Below are positions 7,820 through 15,825 of a stretch of DNA of 64,000 bases, one piece after another. The position numbers were made by a program, and so were the translations under genes. The notes below the pieces were generated by a model that was not told where the DNA came from, searched no databases, and saw only the letters and a program-made list of their open reading frames with translations. The stretch covers positions 1 to 64,000 of the forward strand of contig CALXNS010000086.1 in NCBI GenBank assembly GCA_944389815.1. The letters are read 5' to 3'. This stretch comes from an uncultured Victivallis sp. GTDB lineage: Bacteria > Verrucomicrobiota > Lentisphaeria > Victivallales > Victivallaceae. Positions within the stretch are counted from its first letter, which is position 1; each line of letters opens with the position of its first letter.

Positions 7820-8800
7820 ATGACCCGTAAAATCACGATGGAATATCTGGCGCGCGAAGCGGGCTGTTCCAAGTCGCAGGTCTCCCGCGCGTTGAACGGG
7901 CGCGAAAACGTCGCGCCGGAAATCCGGGCGCGCGTCCGGGAACTTGCGGCGCGCCTCCATTACCGCAATCTGGCGCGCAACCACACTCCGAACATCGCAC
8001 TGGTGCTGCCGATGAAGTTAGATCATTACAACATGTCGCTCGCCGAAGCGTGTCTCGAGGAGGCGGCCCGGCGGAACTGGGGCTGCATGATCATCGACTC
8101 CCGGCAATGTGCGCGGTTGAATGAATATCATTTCGACGGCGCGATATCCGCCTTGTTCGATCAGGCGTGGCCGCGTCACTGGGGGGAACTGCGCAATCTG
8201 CCGCTGGTGACGCTCAATAGTTACGGCTTCCGTCCCGACCACATTCTTTCGATCGACCCGGATCCCTTCGCGGAGGCGATGCTGGTTCTGGAACATTTGA
8301 AGTCCCTTGGACACCGCCGCATCGCCCGCATTCACGTCGAGGCTCCGGAACACGCCTATCATCGCGGTTCGGCGGAATTTCTGGAAGCGGCCCGGCAGCT
8401 GGAACTGCTGCCGGACACGGAGAACATCGACACGCCGGGGCCGCTCACGCCGGAATTTTTCACCGCCCTTTTAACGCGCGGGTTCCGGGCGTTTTACGTG
8501 ATCCATCAATATCTGGCCATACCGGCGACGCGGGCATTGGCGCTGACCGGATGGCGGGTGCCGGAGGAGGTGTCGCTCGTCACCTATGAACTGCCCCGGC
8601 TCTCGGAAAATCTGACGCCGCCGCATACCACGCTCGATTTCGATTATGCCGGCATGGCGGAACGGGCCTTTCAGCAGCTGGCATTGCGATTCAAGGGGGA
8701 AGCGCCGCCGGACAACGCGCCCAAGGTGCCGGTATTGCTCAACGTCCGCGGAACGACGGGGCCGTTCAATCCGTCTTCCCGCTCTCCGGACTGTAATTGA
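7820..8800 (+). CDS. LacI-family transcriptional regulator
   Basis: 326 residues from ATG 7820, which has AAGGGGG 7 bases upstream; the in-frame GTG at 7814 is too close to that site. MEYLAREAGCSKSQVSRALNG is the LacI helix-turn-helix. It is followed by the hinge region and a periplasmic-binding-protein-like sensor (NIALVLPMKLDHYNMSLAE, then LGHRRIARIHVE). The sensor has fewer of the standard LacI features in its N-terminal lobe, so the ligand cannot be named. It is transcribed away from the pseudopilin/GH130 operon across a 181-base region and is the obvious candidate regulator of that operon. Its 3' end overlaps the convergent surface-repeat gene by 35 bases. Confidence 0.85.
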   Translation: MTRKITMEYLAREAGCSKSQVSRALNGRENVAPEIRARVRELAARLHYRNLARNHTPNIALVLPMKLDHYNMSLAEACLEEAARRNWGCMIIDSRQCARLNEYHFDGAISALFDQAWPRHWGELRNLPLVTLNSYGFRPDHILSIDPDPFAEAMLVLEHLKSLGHRRIARIHVEAPEHAYHRGSAEFLEAARQLELLPDTENIDTPGPLTPEFFTALLTRGFRAFYVIHQYLAIPATRALALTGWRVPEEVSLVTYELPRLSENLTPPHTTLDFDYAGMAERAFQQLALRFKGEAPPDNAPKVPVLLNVRGTTGPFNPSSRSPDCN

Positions 8801-9335
8801 AAATGAGCGACCACGGCAGCAGGGCGTCCGGATTGGAATTGATGTTGACCAGCCCGAACTGCCAGCCGCACCCGGCCATATTCACCAGCCCGAACAGCCA
8901 GCCGCGTCGGGCTACATTCACCACCCCGAACTGCCAGCCGCCCGCATCCAATGATGAATTCATATTCCAGAGTCCGAGTTGAACTCCGGCGTAATCATGT
9001 ACAGCCAGATTCACCAGACTCACGGCAACTCCGTAATTCTCCTCATAAATATTACAGAGCAAGGCAAGCGTCACTCCCGCCGTCCATCTTGTTATGGTTG
9101 CCGGCGCGAAATTCAATCCTGCCACCTGATCCTGAACTGCAAAGCTGTACCCGAGAGACACGCCATAAACCGGCGTCCCGGAAGTGAACAGCGCCTTTCC
9201 GGGCCCCAGAGAAAGCTGCAGCGGCGTCCATTTCCATTCATACAATCCATCCAGTTCATCGTAAGGGATGCCACCTGCCGCCGCCTCCAGTGTCAGAAGC
9301 ATGACAAGAATTTTCGTCAACAAGCGTTTTTTCAT
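8766..9335 (-). CDS. Exported surface-repeat protein (LA_2272-like)
   Basis: 189 residues from ATG 9335; ATG 9338 is directly adjacent but closer to the AGGAGGAGGG. MKKRLLTKILVMLLTLEAAAG is an export signal. The second half is a run of about 12-residue repeats of the form GxQxGLVNxA: VQLGLWNMNSS, WQFGVVNVAR, WLFGLVNMAG, WQFGLVNINS. This pattern marks a surface-repeat family first named from Leptospira and also found in fusobacteria and PVC bacteria. The repeats could form an outer-membrane or beta-solenoid structure; the function is unknown. No operon partner is evident. Confidence 0.7.
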   Translation of the reverse strand: MKKRLLTKILVMLLTLEAAAGGIPYDELDGLYEWKWTPLQLSLGPGKALFTSGTPVYGVSLGYSFAVQDQVAGLNFAPATITRWTAGVTLALLCNIYEENYGVAVSLVNLAVHDYAGVQLGLWNMNSSLDAGGWQFGVVNVARRGWLFGLVNMAGCGWQFGLVNINSNPDALLPWSLIFNYSPESGKTD

Positions 9336-9373
9336 CATCCCTCCTCCTGCTGTTTCCGCATCCGGGATATGTT

Positions 9374-9907
9374 TTACAATACATTGACCAGGACAAACAT
9401 CTCGGCAAAATACAAAATGTAGATAACGAAAAGAGTGAATATATCCTTCATCTTCATCCGAAATAAACTTGAAATGATGGCAATTCCCAAAAATCCGCCG
9501 AGAATGCCATACAAGGGCTCACGCGAAGCGATGCTGGTGCAACAGAATCCGGCGATGGTCACGGGGATCACCGCGAACGACATCACCCACGCAGCAAAAA
9601 TATTTCCCTTCCTCGTCTCGCGGTCAAGAATATGAGCATAGAAAAATGATGCACCAATCGGCAGCAGACCGAAGAACGGAATTGCGAACAAGTTTAATAT
9701 CACCAGCACGACAGCCTTGTTGATTGCCGCCCCCTTCTCCGCAACTTCGTATCCGCCGTACAGAATGAGAAAGAGAAGCCACGTAAGGAAGAGCCAGCCA
9801 TAGATGTACAGAGTCTTTTTTATCAGTGACGCGCGTTCACAAATGGTTTCCATTCGTCCCCTGCTCTCCGATGAATTGAGGAAATTTTCTTTCGCCGAAA
9901 CGGTCAC
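9374..9907 (-). CDS. Small integral membrane protein, unknown
   Basis: 177 residues from GTG 9907, whose GTGA overlaps the stop of the upstream gene by 4 bases. ATG 9853 (METICERAS) has AGGGGA nearby and is an equally good start, giving 159 residues. I see four to five membrane helices: YGWLFLTWLLFLILYGG, VVLVILNLFAIPFFGLLPIG, FAAWVMSFAVIPVTIAGFCC, YGILGGFLGIAIISSLF and FTLFVIYILYFAEMFVLVN. No family is recognised. Tight coupling to the two DUF3137-like genes upstream suggests a shared envelope function. Confidence 0.65.
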   Translation of the reverse strand: MTVSAKENFLNSSESRGRMETICERASLIKKTLYIYGWLFLTWLLFLILYGGYEVAEKGAAINKAVVLVILNLFAIPFFGLLPIGASFFYAHILDRETRKGNIFAAWVMSFAVIPVTIAGFCCTSIASREPLYGILGGFLGIAIISSLFRMKMKDIFTLFVIYILYFAEMFVLVNVL

Positions 9908-10884
9908 ATCTGTTCGCCGTTCATTGCGGCGAACTGTTTCTCATAACATTTTGGCATGACGTCATCAAAAACAATTTTTCTCACAAGTTCAATATCAGCT
10001 TTATATTCCGCGACACACGCCTCCAGCTCCTCTTCGGAACGCATCTTCCATTCGAACGGGATGTAAACATACATGTTTTTTCCGGTGAAACTCATCAAGC
10101 TGTAAGGTTTTTCACGCAATGGAGCATAACATTTTTCCGCAAACGCTCCCTCTTCCAGTGTCGCGGCGCCTGCCTCCTGCGCCGAACCTGCGGTAGAGTA
10201 GATCCAGAGCGCATCATTTTCATTCTTGAACAAACTGAAATTCGAAGGCAATGGAGTCTTGGCAAGATCTGCCAGAAAAAATCTCACTGGAGTTATTTTT
10301 TGAAGATGTTTTCCCCACTCTTTAGGTAAAAGCAGCCAACTGTCAGAAAAATAGCACGGAAAATAACAACGAAATAAAAGTCCTGTAGACATAATGTAAA
10401 AGTTTACACTTCTGCCGTGCACCACATAGCGCTTCCCAACTTTTTTAACTTTTGAACTTACTGTCCCGTAACTCACATGACTGCACTGCAAAATCACGCC
10501 TTGTTTTTCCAAGGTGAAAATTTGATGTGGAATATCACGATCCAGATAAAAAGCCTCAACACTCGGCTTAAAGAGCAAAGATGCCTTGCACTGTTTCTCA
10601 TCCCACAATCCGGGATCCTTGCATTGCATTTCAAATTCTTGAGCCACCTGCTTGGCTGTTTCACGAATCACAGCTTGTTTTTTTTCACTGAGATTCAATT
10701 GACATTGCCAGATAATAAATAACAGAACAAATGGCTCAAAAAACAACAGATCATCAATATAATTTCCCCAGGATAAGGGTTTTAATATCAATTTTACCAA
10801 AACAGCTACGATGACAGCCGCAATTATCGCAATAACGTAGGATTTCTTTTTTACAGAAAAATATTTTTCCAGAAGCTCGGCCAT
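9904..10884 (-). CDS. Membrane protein, DUF3137-like (copy 2)
   Basis: 326 residues from ATG 10884, chosen for the strong AGGAAGAGGAA 6-8 bases upstream; an upstream in-frame ATG at 10956 would add 24 residues and overlap the previous gene by 4. Two helices near the N-terminus (SYVIAIIAAVIVAVLVKLI and LLFFEPFVLLFIIWQC) are followed by a soluble domain of about 250 residues. Its layout, including the closing MYVYIPFEWKM strand and charged helix, matches the neighbouring gene 10953-11870, so the two look like tandem paralogues. The DUF3137 label is my best guess. One counted 60-base line here was 38% G+C, well below the flanking genes. Confidence 0.6.
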   Translation of the reverse strand: MAELLEKYFSVKKKSYVIAIIAAVIVAVLVKLILKPLSWGNYIDDLLFFEPFVLLFIIWQCQLNLSEKKQAVIRETAKQVAQEFEMQCKDPGLWDEKQCKASLLFKPSVEAFYLDRDIPHQIFTLEKQGVILQCSHVSYGTVSSKVKKVGKRYVVHGRSVNFYIMSTGLLFRCYFPCYFSDSWLLLPKEWGKHLQKITPVRFFLADLAKTPLPSNFSLFKNENDALWIYSTAGSAQEAGAATLEEGAFAEKCYAPLREKPYSLMSFTGKNMYVYIPFEWKMRSEEELEACVAEYKADIELVRKIVFDDVMPKCYEKQFAAMNGEQM

Positions 10885-10952
10885 TGATTGTTCCTCTTCC
10901 TGTTTCGGTTGCTTGGCCGGACCATGCTGAAAGAATATGCCCCCCGGGGAAA

Positions 10953-11870
10953 TCATACGTCCTGAGGAGTGAAATTCAGGGTGTTGACTTTCAGTTTATT
11001 TTCCAGTTGTTCAAGTTCATCGAGAACAATATTTATTTTTGAAAGGTAATTTTTCAATTCCTTTACATTGTGAGTGGAACTGCAAATGGAAATCTTCAAT
11101 CTGATCGGCAGAACCGCATAAAACGTTTCCGAATCGAATGCAACGCATATATCGCGCAGCAGCGCGGCATTTTTCCCGTTGATGAACTCCGAAACCGATG
11201 TAAAAACGTCGCTGTTTTCATCCGTAATCGCCGAAGAGAGTGCAGCCCCCTTCTTCTGATAAACATACCGCGATTTCAGGACAGGAACAGCGAGAGGCCG
11301 CAACTCCGATTCCGGCCAGTACCCCATGGAAAGCAACGCCTTTTTCCAGCCGAACTGCCTCTTCCAGCGCGCGGGCAGAATGACGATCGTGCCGGAAACG
11401 CCCTTGATATCCACTGACGTTTTGAAAAAAATATAATCCCCGAGACGGATATAAGTTGGAACGCCGCGCGTCGCACTCCCCCCGACCGCACAGGAAATCT
11501 GAGAGAAGACGATGTTCTTTTTCGTCGCAAGATAGGTGGTCTCCTGCGAATCACAATAGGCCATGTTGATTTCCGGAAAAATCCCCGAAGAAGTCACATC
11601 CTTTAACTGAAAACGCTCCCCGAAATGATATTCGACATCCGAATTCAGAACCAAATCCTTCAAAATCAACTGTTTCAGTTGACTGCGGCGCTGGTCGGAT
11701 CTCGCCAACGTCAGCACCAGGCAAACCGGAAAGAAAATATAGAGCGTCAAGAACCCCCACCGCTCCTGCCCCGATGAATAAAACAACAGGGCAACCACGA
11801 CGGGCAATAACATTACGCCCCAGCTGAGAATCAATTCACTACGGCTTAATCGGTACTTTTCCGTGTCCAT
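10953..11870 (-). CDS. Membrane protein, DUF3137-like (copy 1)
   Basis: 305 residues from ATG 11870 (MDTEKYRLSRSEL), with GGAGCAGGAT just upstream; the frame stays open further but the added residues look uncoded. Two helices (LILSWGVMLLPVVVALLFY, WGFLTLYIFFPVCLVLTLA) precede a soluble region. That region has a paired-strand core (IRLGDYIFFKTSVDIKGVSGTIVILPARWKRQF) and an ending FYAVLPIRLKIS plus a long helix, as in DUF3137 proteins. Its TGA overlaps an upstream ATG of copy 2. The function is unknown; no enzyme motif was found. Confidence 0.6.
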   Translation of the reverse strand: MDTEKYRLSRSELILSWGVMLLPVVVALLFYSSGQERWGFLTLYIFFPVCLVLTLARSDQRRSQLKQLILKDLVLNSDVEYHFGERFQLKDVTSSGIFPEINMAYCDSQETTYLATKKNIVFSQISCAVGGSATRGVPTYIRLGDYIFFKTSVDIKGVSGTIVILPARWKRQFGWKKALLSMGYWPESELRPLAVPVLKSRYVYQKKGAALSSAITDENSDVFTSVSEFINGKNAALLRDICVAFDSETFYAVLPIRLKISICSSTHNVKELKNYLSKINIVLDELEQLENKLKVNTLNFTPQDV

Positions 11871-12230
11871 ATCCTGCTCCGTCCTGAGTTGAGGTGAAAC
11901 ACACATCCTTTCCCGTTCTCCATTTGAACTTCCGACCGAAGCGCTTTCCTTCACTGAGCCCCCCTGAAAATTCCGACATCCTCCCACAAAATTCCGATTC
12001 GTCGCCCGACCATGTACATGATTGTACGATAAAAAAATATTATAAATTTTTCGTTTTACAAGTCTCGACGTCCGGAATGTATGTTTTTTTGACGTTTTTT
12101 TATGATGGGAGCCTCAACTTGCCGGCTGAAGTTTTTCAGAAGTTTCCCTTCGGCGGCCGCTTGAAGGAACTCGTGGCTTTACGATTTCCCGGCTCTTCAC
12201 TGTTTTGCCGCCGAAAAAACAATTTCCGTC
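11871..12230. other. Gene-free A+T-rich region
   Basis: No supportable gene. The stretch is rich in A and T runs (12030-12110). It holds one short inverted repeat, GTACA-TGAT-TGTAC (12014-12027), that could be an operator but has no clear partner. Confidence 0.5.
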
Positions 12231-12258
12231 TTGAAAATCGTGGAAAGCAGGATATAGT
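12231..12258 (+). promoter_or_regulatory. Promoter candidate for the clan-A glycosidase gene
   Basis: TTGAAA (12231-12236), a 16-base spacer and TATAGT (12253-12258) point to the gene at 12424. This leaves a leader of about 160 bases that contains a small open frame. Confidence 0.45.
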
Positions 12259-12320
12259 CATAACAATATTTTGATGCGCCGCGATTACCTTTGAACGCAG
12301 ACAAAGTATAAGGATTTCAC

Positions 12321-12404
12321 ATGAAAATACATCCGTATCATCTTCGTTGCGCCGGTAATCTCGGCATCCTGGAATGGACAATATGCCAATCTTATTTGAT
12401 ATGA
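12321..12404 (+). CDS. Possible 27-residue leader ORF
   Basis: ATG 12321 has AAGGA 6 bases upstream and opens 27 codons (MKIHPYHLRCAGNLGILEWT and seven more) ending at TGA 12404, 19 bases before the glycosidase start. It could be a translated leader or the stub of a lost gene. The LRC...NLGI stretch faintly recalls the N-terminus of GH78 enzymes, but this is weak. Confidence 0.25.
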   Translation: MKIHPYHLRCAGNLGILEWTICQSYLI

Positions 12405-12423
12405 CGGAATAATAATCATCATT

Positions 12424-13791
12424 ATGGACACACGTTATCTGCATCCCTCGCCGCGTCATCGTCGTTATTTTGAGAATGCCGATGGAAAAAGTTTTCTGCC
12501 GATCGGCTTGAATCTTTGTTTCTTCCGCAATTCCGAAGGAGTTTCGGAAGCGAAAGTATTGGAAAAATACCGGTTCTGGCTGGAGAAATTCGCCGCGAAC
12601 GGCGGCAATTTCATCCGGCTCTGGCTCGGCGTGCCGTTTTTCAACGTCATGCCGGAAAAGGTAGGTCAATATGATGCAACCGCGTTAAATCATATCCGGA
12701 CCATCGTTTCATGGTGCGAAGAACTCGACATCAAGATCAAGTTCACCCTCGAACATTTCCGCACCATCCACCGGCAGCAGCATCAGGAAAGCTTTCCCGG
12801 CGTCGTCGACTTCAACAATTCGATTTACTCCCGCGCCGCCGGCGGCCCCTGTGATACCATTGAAGAATTCTGCACCCTGCCGGAAGCGCGCCGGGCGTTT
12901 CTCGGCAAACTGCATTATCTTGCCGCATCCGGCCTGGGAGATTCCCCCGCCGTCGTCGCGTGGGAGCTCTGGAACGAAATCAACTGTCTGGGTCCGGTTT
13001 CACTCTACGAACCGTGGAGCCGGGAGATGCTTGCAGAGCTGCGGCGTCTTTTTCCCCGTCAAATGACGGTGCAAAATCTCGGAAGTTTTTCCGAAGCGGG
13101 CAGCGCAATCGATTACGACGCTCTGGCACAGACCGAGCCGAATGACTTTCTCCAGATTCACCGTTATCTCGACCCCGGCGCCGCTCTCGACGTCTGTCGC
13201 GGCCCGATGGATCTCCTCTGCGCCGACGCCGTCCGCGAACTGCGTGATCGAAGCGCAGGAAAGCCGGTGATTCTGGCGGAATCCGGCGCAGTGGAAGCGC
13301 ACCATCGCCGCTATTCGCATTTGTACGCCTTTGACGGCGAAGGAATTTTGTTGCACGACATTTTGTTTGCCCCGTTTTTCGCGGGCAGCGCCGGATGCGG
13401 TCAGCCGTGGCACTGGGATCAATTGTATATTGAAGCGCACGATCTCTACTGGCATTTCGCCAGATTCGCCGAAGCGGTGAAGGGAGTTGATCCGATTGCG
13501 GAGGAGCTGGTTCCGTTCCACACCGAAACGCATGAACTTCGCATTTACGGTTTGAGAGGGAAAAGCCTCCTGCTCCTCTGGTGCCGCGACAAACACTCCA
13601 ATTGGGCAACCGAACTCGATCAGGCCCGCCCTGCTCCGACGCTTCACGGTTGTCGGATTCCGGCGTTCGGCGCCAAAGAGGCGGAAAGTTATTCTCCCTG
13701 GACGGAAGAAACCGCGCGGATTACGACTGTTGATTCGGAACTGATTCTGCCGGATTTCCGGCGGTCTCTGGTCATCCGGAGCCGGATTTGA
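12424..13791 (+). CDS. Cytoplasmic clan GH-A glycosidase (GH5-like)
   Basis: 455 residues with no signal peptide. The N-terminus (NADGKSFLPIGLNLCFF) and GGNFIRLWLG are typical of a GH5-type barrel. WELWNEIN places the likely acid/base at Glu185 and LAESGA the likely nucleophile at Glu286; these have the expected order and spacing of about 100 residues. The last 80 residues look like a small beta domain (ELRIYGLRGKSLLLLWCRD). No strong ribosome site precedes ATG 12424. It stands alone, convergent with rpsA, so its substrate cannot be inferred from neighbours. A retaining hydrolase of beta-linked glycans is the reasonable reading. Confidence 0.8.
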   Translation: MDTRYLHPSPRHRRYFENADGKSFLPIGLNLCFFRNSEGVSEAKVLEKYRFWLEKFAANGGNFIRLWLGVPFFNVMPEKVGQYDATALNHIRTIVSWCEELDIKIKFTLEHFRTIHRQQHQESFPGVVDFNNSIYSRAAGGPCDTIEEFCTLPEARRAFLGKLHYLAASGLGDSPAVVAWELWNEINCLGPVSLYEPWSREMLAELRRLFPRQMTVQNLGSFSEAGSAIDYDALAQTEPNDFLQIHRYLDPGAALDVCRGPMDLLCADAVRELRDRSAGKPVILAESGAVEAHHRRYSHLYAFDGEGILLHDILFAPFFAGSAGCGQPWHWDQLYIEAHDLYWHFARFAEAVKGVDPIAEELVPFHTETHELRIYGLRGKSLLLLWCRDKHSNWATELDQARPAPTLHGCRIPAFGAKEAESYSPWTEETARITTVDSELILPDFRRSLVIRSRI

Positions 13792-13835
13792 GCGGGAACG
13801 GCCTCAGGCTCTCGACAATATGATATGAAAATATG

Positions 13836-13877
13836 AAAAAAGGACGCGAACCATTCCGGTTCGCGCCCTCTTTTTTT
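13836..13877. terminator. Bidirectional terminator between the glycosidase gene and rpsA
   Basis: A stem GCGAACC / GGTTCGC (13846-13852, 13858-13864), extended by further pairs, with a 5-base loop. A run of A on the left and seven T on the right let it work for both convergent genes. Confidence 0.85.
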
Positions 13878-13894
13878 GAGTATCAGAACGAAAC

Positions 13895-15634
13895 TCAGTC
13901 CAGCTTGAGGCCGGCCAGCGATTCGTTGCTGAAGACCTCGCCCATGTCGACCATCGCTTCGCCCGGCTTGAGCGCCGCAGTGTACTCTTCTTCCGCCGCC
14001 TTGAGATCTTCCGGCGAGAAGTTTTCGCCGACCGCCTTGATCGAAAGACCGATCCGGCGTTCGTCGTTGTCCACCTTGATGACCCGCGCTTCGACTTCGT
14101 CGCCGACGTTCAACACGTCCTTGACCTTGTCCACATGATCGCGGCTGAGCTGCGAAATGTGAATCAAACCGTCGATCTTGTTCGAGAGTTCGACGAAGGC
14201 GCCGAACGCCGCGATCTTCGTGACCTTGCCCTTCACCACATCGCCGACCTTGTAGAGTTCGTCGATGTTCGCCCACGGATCGGATTCGGCCTGCTTCAAG
14301 CCCAGCGAAATGCGCTGCTGTTCCGGATTGATGTCCAGAATGACCGCTTCCACTTCCATGCCCGGCTTCAGAACTTCGTTCGGGTTGTTGATCTTGCGCG
14401 TCCAGCTCATGTCGGAGACGTGGATCATGCCGTCGATGTCGTTCTCGATTTCGACAAACGCACCGTAACTGGTCATGTTGCGCACCTTGCCCTTGATCCG
14501 GCGGCCGACCGGATATTTCTCGGCCAGCACTTCCCACGGATTGCGCTCCTTCTGACGCAGTCCGAGCGAAATCTTCCGGCTGTCACGGTCGATGTCGAGC
14601 ACCACCGCTTCGACTTCCTCGCCGATCGAGAGCACGTCGCTCGCCTTGCTGACACGCTTGGTCCAGCTCATTTCGGAGACGTGGATCAAACCCTCCACGC
14701 CGGTCTCGATCTCGACAAACGCTCCGTAAGGCATGATGTTGACCACCTTGCCCTTGACTTTGCTGCCCTTCGGATACTTGGCGACCACATCGTCCCACGG
14801 ATTGCGGGTCTTCTGCTTGAGTCCGAGCGACACACGCTCTTTTTCCTTGTCGATGCCGATGATGACCACTTCGATCTCCTGACCGACCTGAAGCACTTCC
14901 GACGGATGCGAAATCCGGCCCCAGGAGATATCCGTGATGTGCAGCAGTCCGTCGACGCCGCCCAGATCGATGAACGCTCCGAAGTCGGTGATGTTCTTGA
15001 CCACGCCCTTGCGCAGTTCGTCGACCTTCATTTCGCTCAGCAGTTTGCCGCGCTGGTCGCGGAGCGATTCCTCCAGGAGTTCGCGGCGGGAAACCACGAT
15101 GTTCCGACGATCCTGATTGATCTTGATGATCTTGACGTCGAACTCCTTGCCGATGTAGTCATCCATATTGCGCACCGGACCGACGTCGAGCTGCGAACCC
15201 GGCAGGAAGGCCGGGAAGCCCTCAACATCCACCATGATGCCGCCCTTGACGCGGTGACGCATGAATCCTTTGACAACATGGCCTTCGCCGTACTCGGTGG
15301 TGATCCGGTTCCACGCCTTGATGGAATTGGCTTTCTCCAGACTGAGTTCCGGCATGTTGTTGCGGTTTTCGATCTCTTCGAGGTAAACATCGATCTTGTC
15401 GCCGACGTTCGCCTCATCGAACTTCAGAAATTCCGACGCCGGGACGAAGCCCTCGGCCTTGTAGCCGATGTCCACCAGCGCACCGTCCGGACGCTTGGCG
15501 ACGATCGTGCCTTCAACGATTTTTCCCTTGTTGAAAGCATTGGTGCTTTCGGCGGACTGGAGCAGTTCCTCCATCGAGCTCGGAATGTTGGAAAAGTCCA
15601 GGAAACTGTCCGCGAATTTGTTTTCTTCTGCCAT
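13895..15634 (-). CDS. rpsA: Ribosomal protein S1
   Basis: 579 residues with six S1 RNA-binding repeats, each with the FGAFVE/DGLIHIS signature (for example DFGAFIDLGGVDGLLHITD, YGAFVEIETGVEGLIHVS, FGAFVELSNKIDGLIHISQ). S1 helps mRNA onto the 30S subunit. Length and repeat number match the full bacterial form. The start ATG 15634 is fixed by homology, yet the 15 bases before it (AACACAAACAAC) contain no Shine-Dalgarno motif and are A-rich. That recalls the E. coli rpsA leader, which also lacks a standard site and is autoregulated. Its own promoter and terminator make it a single-gene unit. Confidence 0.97.
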   Translation of the reverse strand: MAEENKFADSFLDFSNIPSSMEELLQSAESTNAFNKGKIVEGTIVAKRPDGALVDIGYKAEGFVPASEFLKFDEANVGDKIDVYLEEIENRNNMPELSLEKANSIKAWNRITTEYGEGHVVKGFMRHRVKGGIMVDVEGFPAFLPGSQLDVGPVRNMDDYIGKEFDVKIIKINQDRRNIVVSRRELLEESLRDQRGKLLSEMKVDELRKGVVKNITDFGAFIDLGGVDGLLHITDISWGRISHPSEVLQVGQEIEVVIIGIDKEKERVSLGLKQKTRNPWDDVVAKYPKGSKVKGKVVNIMPYGAFVEIETGVEGLIHVSEMSWTKRVSKASDVLSIGEEVEAVVLDIDRDSRKISLGLRQKERNPWEVLAEKYPVGRRIKGKVRNMTSYGAFVEIENDIDGMIHVSDMSWTRKINNPNEVLKPGMEVEAVILDINPEQQRISLGLKQAESDPWANIDELYKVGDVVKGKVTKIAAFGAFVELSNKIDGLIHISQLSRDHVDKVKDVLNVGDEVEARVIKVDNDERRIGLSIKAVGENFSPEDLKAAEEEYTAALKPGEAMVDMGEVFSNESLAGLKLD

Positions 15635-15724
15635 GTTGTTTGTGTTCTTGTTTTGGTTGTATGGTTTAAACTCTTCTCCGGGTCGGACGCGAATCGCCCG
15701 TTTCTCCGGACCTGCATTTTATTG

Positions 15725-15752
15725 AATATATCTCTATTATGATATTTTACAA
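15725..15752 (-). promoter_or_regulatory. rpsA promoter candidate
   Basis: TTGTAA (15747-15752), 16 bases and TATATT (15725-15730) on the minus strand lie about 90 bases before the rpsA start, leaving an A-rich leader. Confidence 0.5.
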
Positions 15753-15773
15753 GTCGTTATAATGTTTTTTCAC

Positions 15774-15807
15774 AAAAAAAAACGGCCCCGAAAAACGTCC
15801 GGAGCCG
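15774..15807 (-). terminator. Terminator of the glutaminase-A-like gene
   Basis: On the minus strand an 8-bp stem (CGGCTCCG with CGGGGCCG, one G-U pair; 15783-15790 and 15800-15807) is followed by nine T (15774-15782). It lies 18 bases after the stop of the gene at 15826. Confidence 0.85.
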
Positions 15808-15825
15808 CCGATGAAAACGATTCTT

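Noticed and set aside
12136-12669. 177-codon minus-strand frame across the glycosidase promoter
   Set aside because: It overlaps the N-terminus of the plus-strand glycosidase gene and has no domain or ribosome site.
13689-14537. 282-codon minus-strand frame
   Set aside because: Out-of-frame reading of the rpsA 3' end that runs through its terminator.
14135-15742. 535-codon plus-strand frame
   Set aside because: Antisense to rpsA; the repeated phrases in it mirror the S1 repeats.
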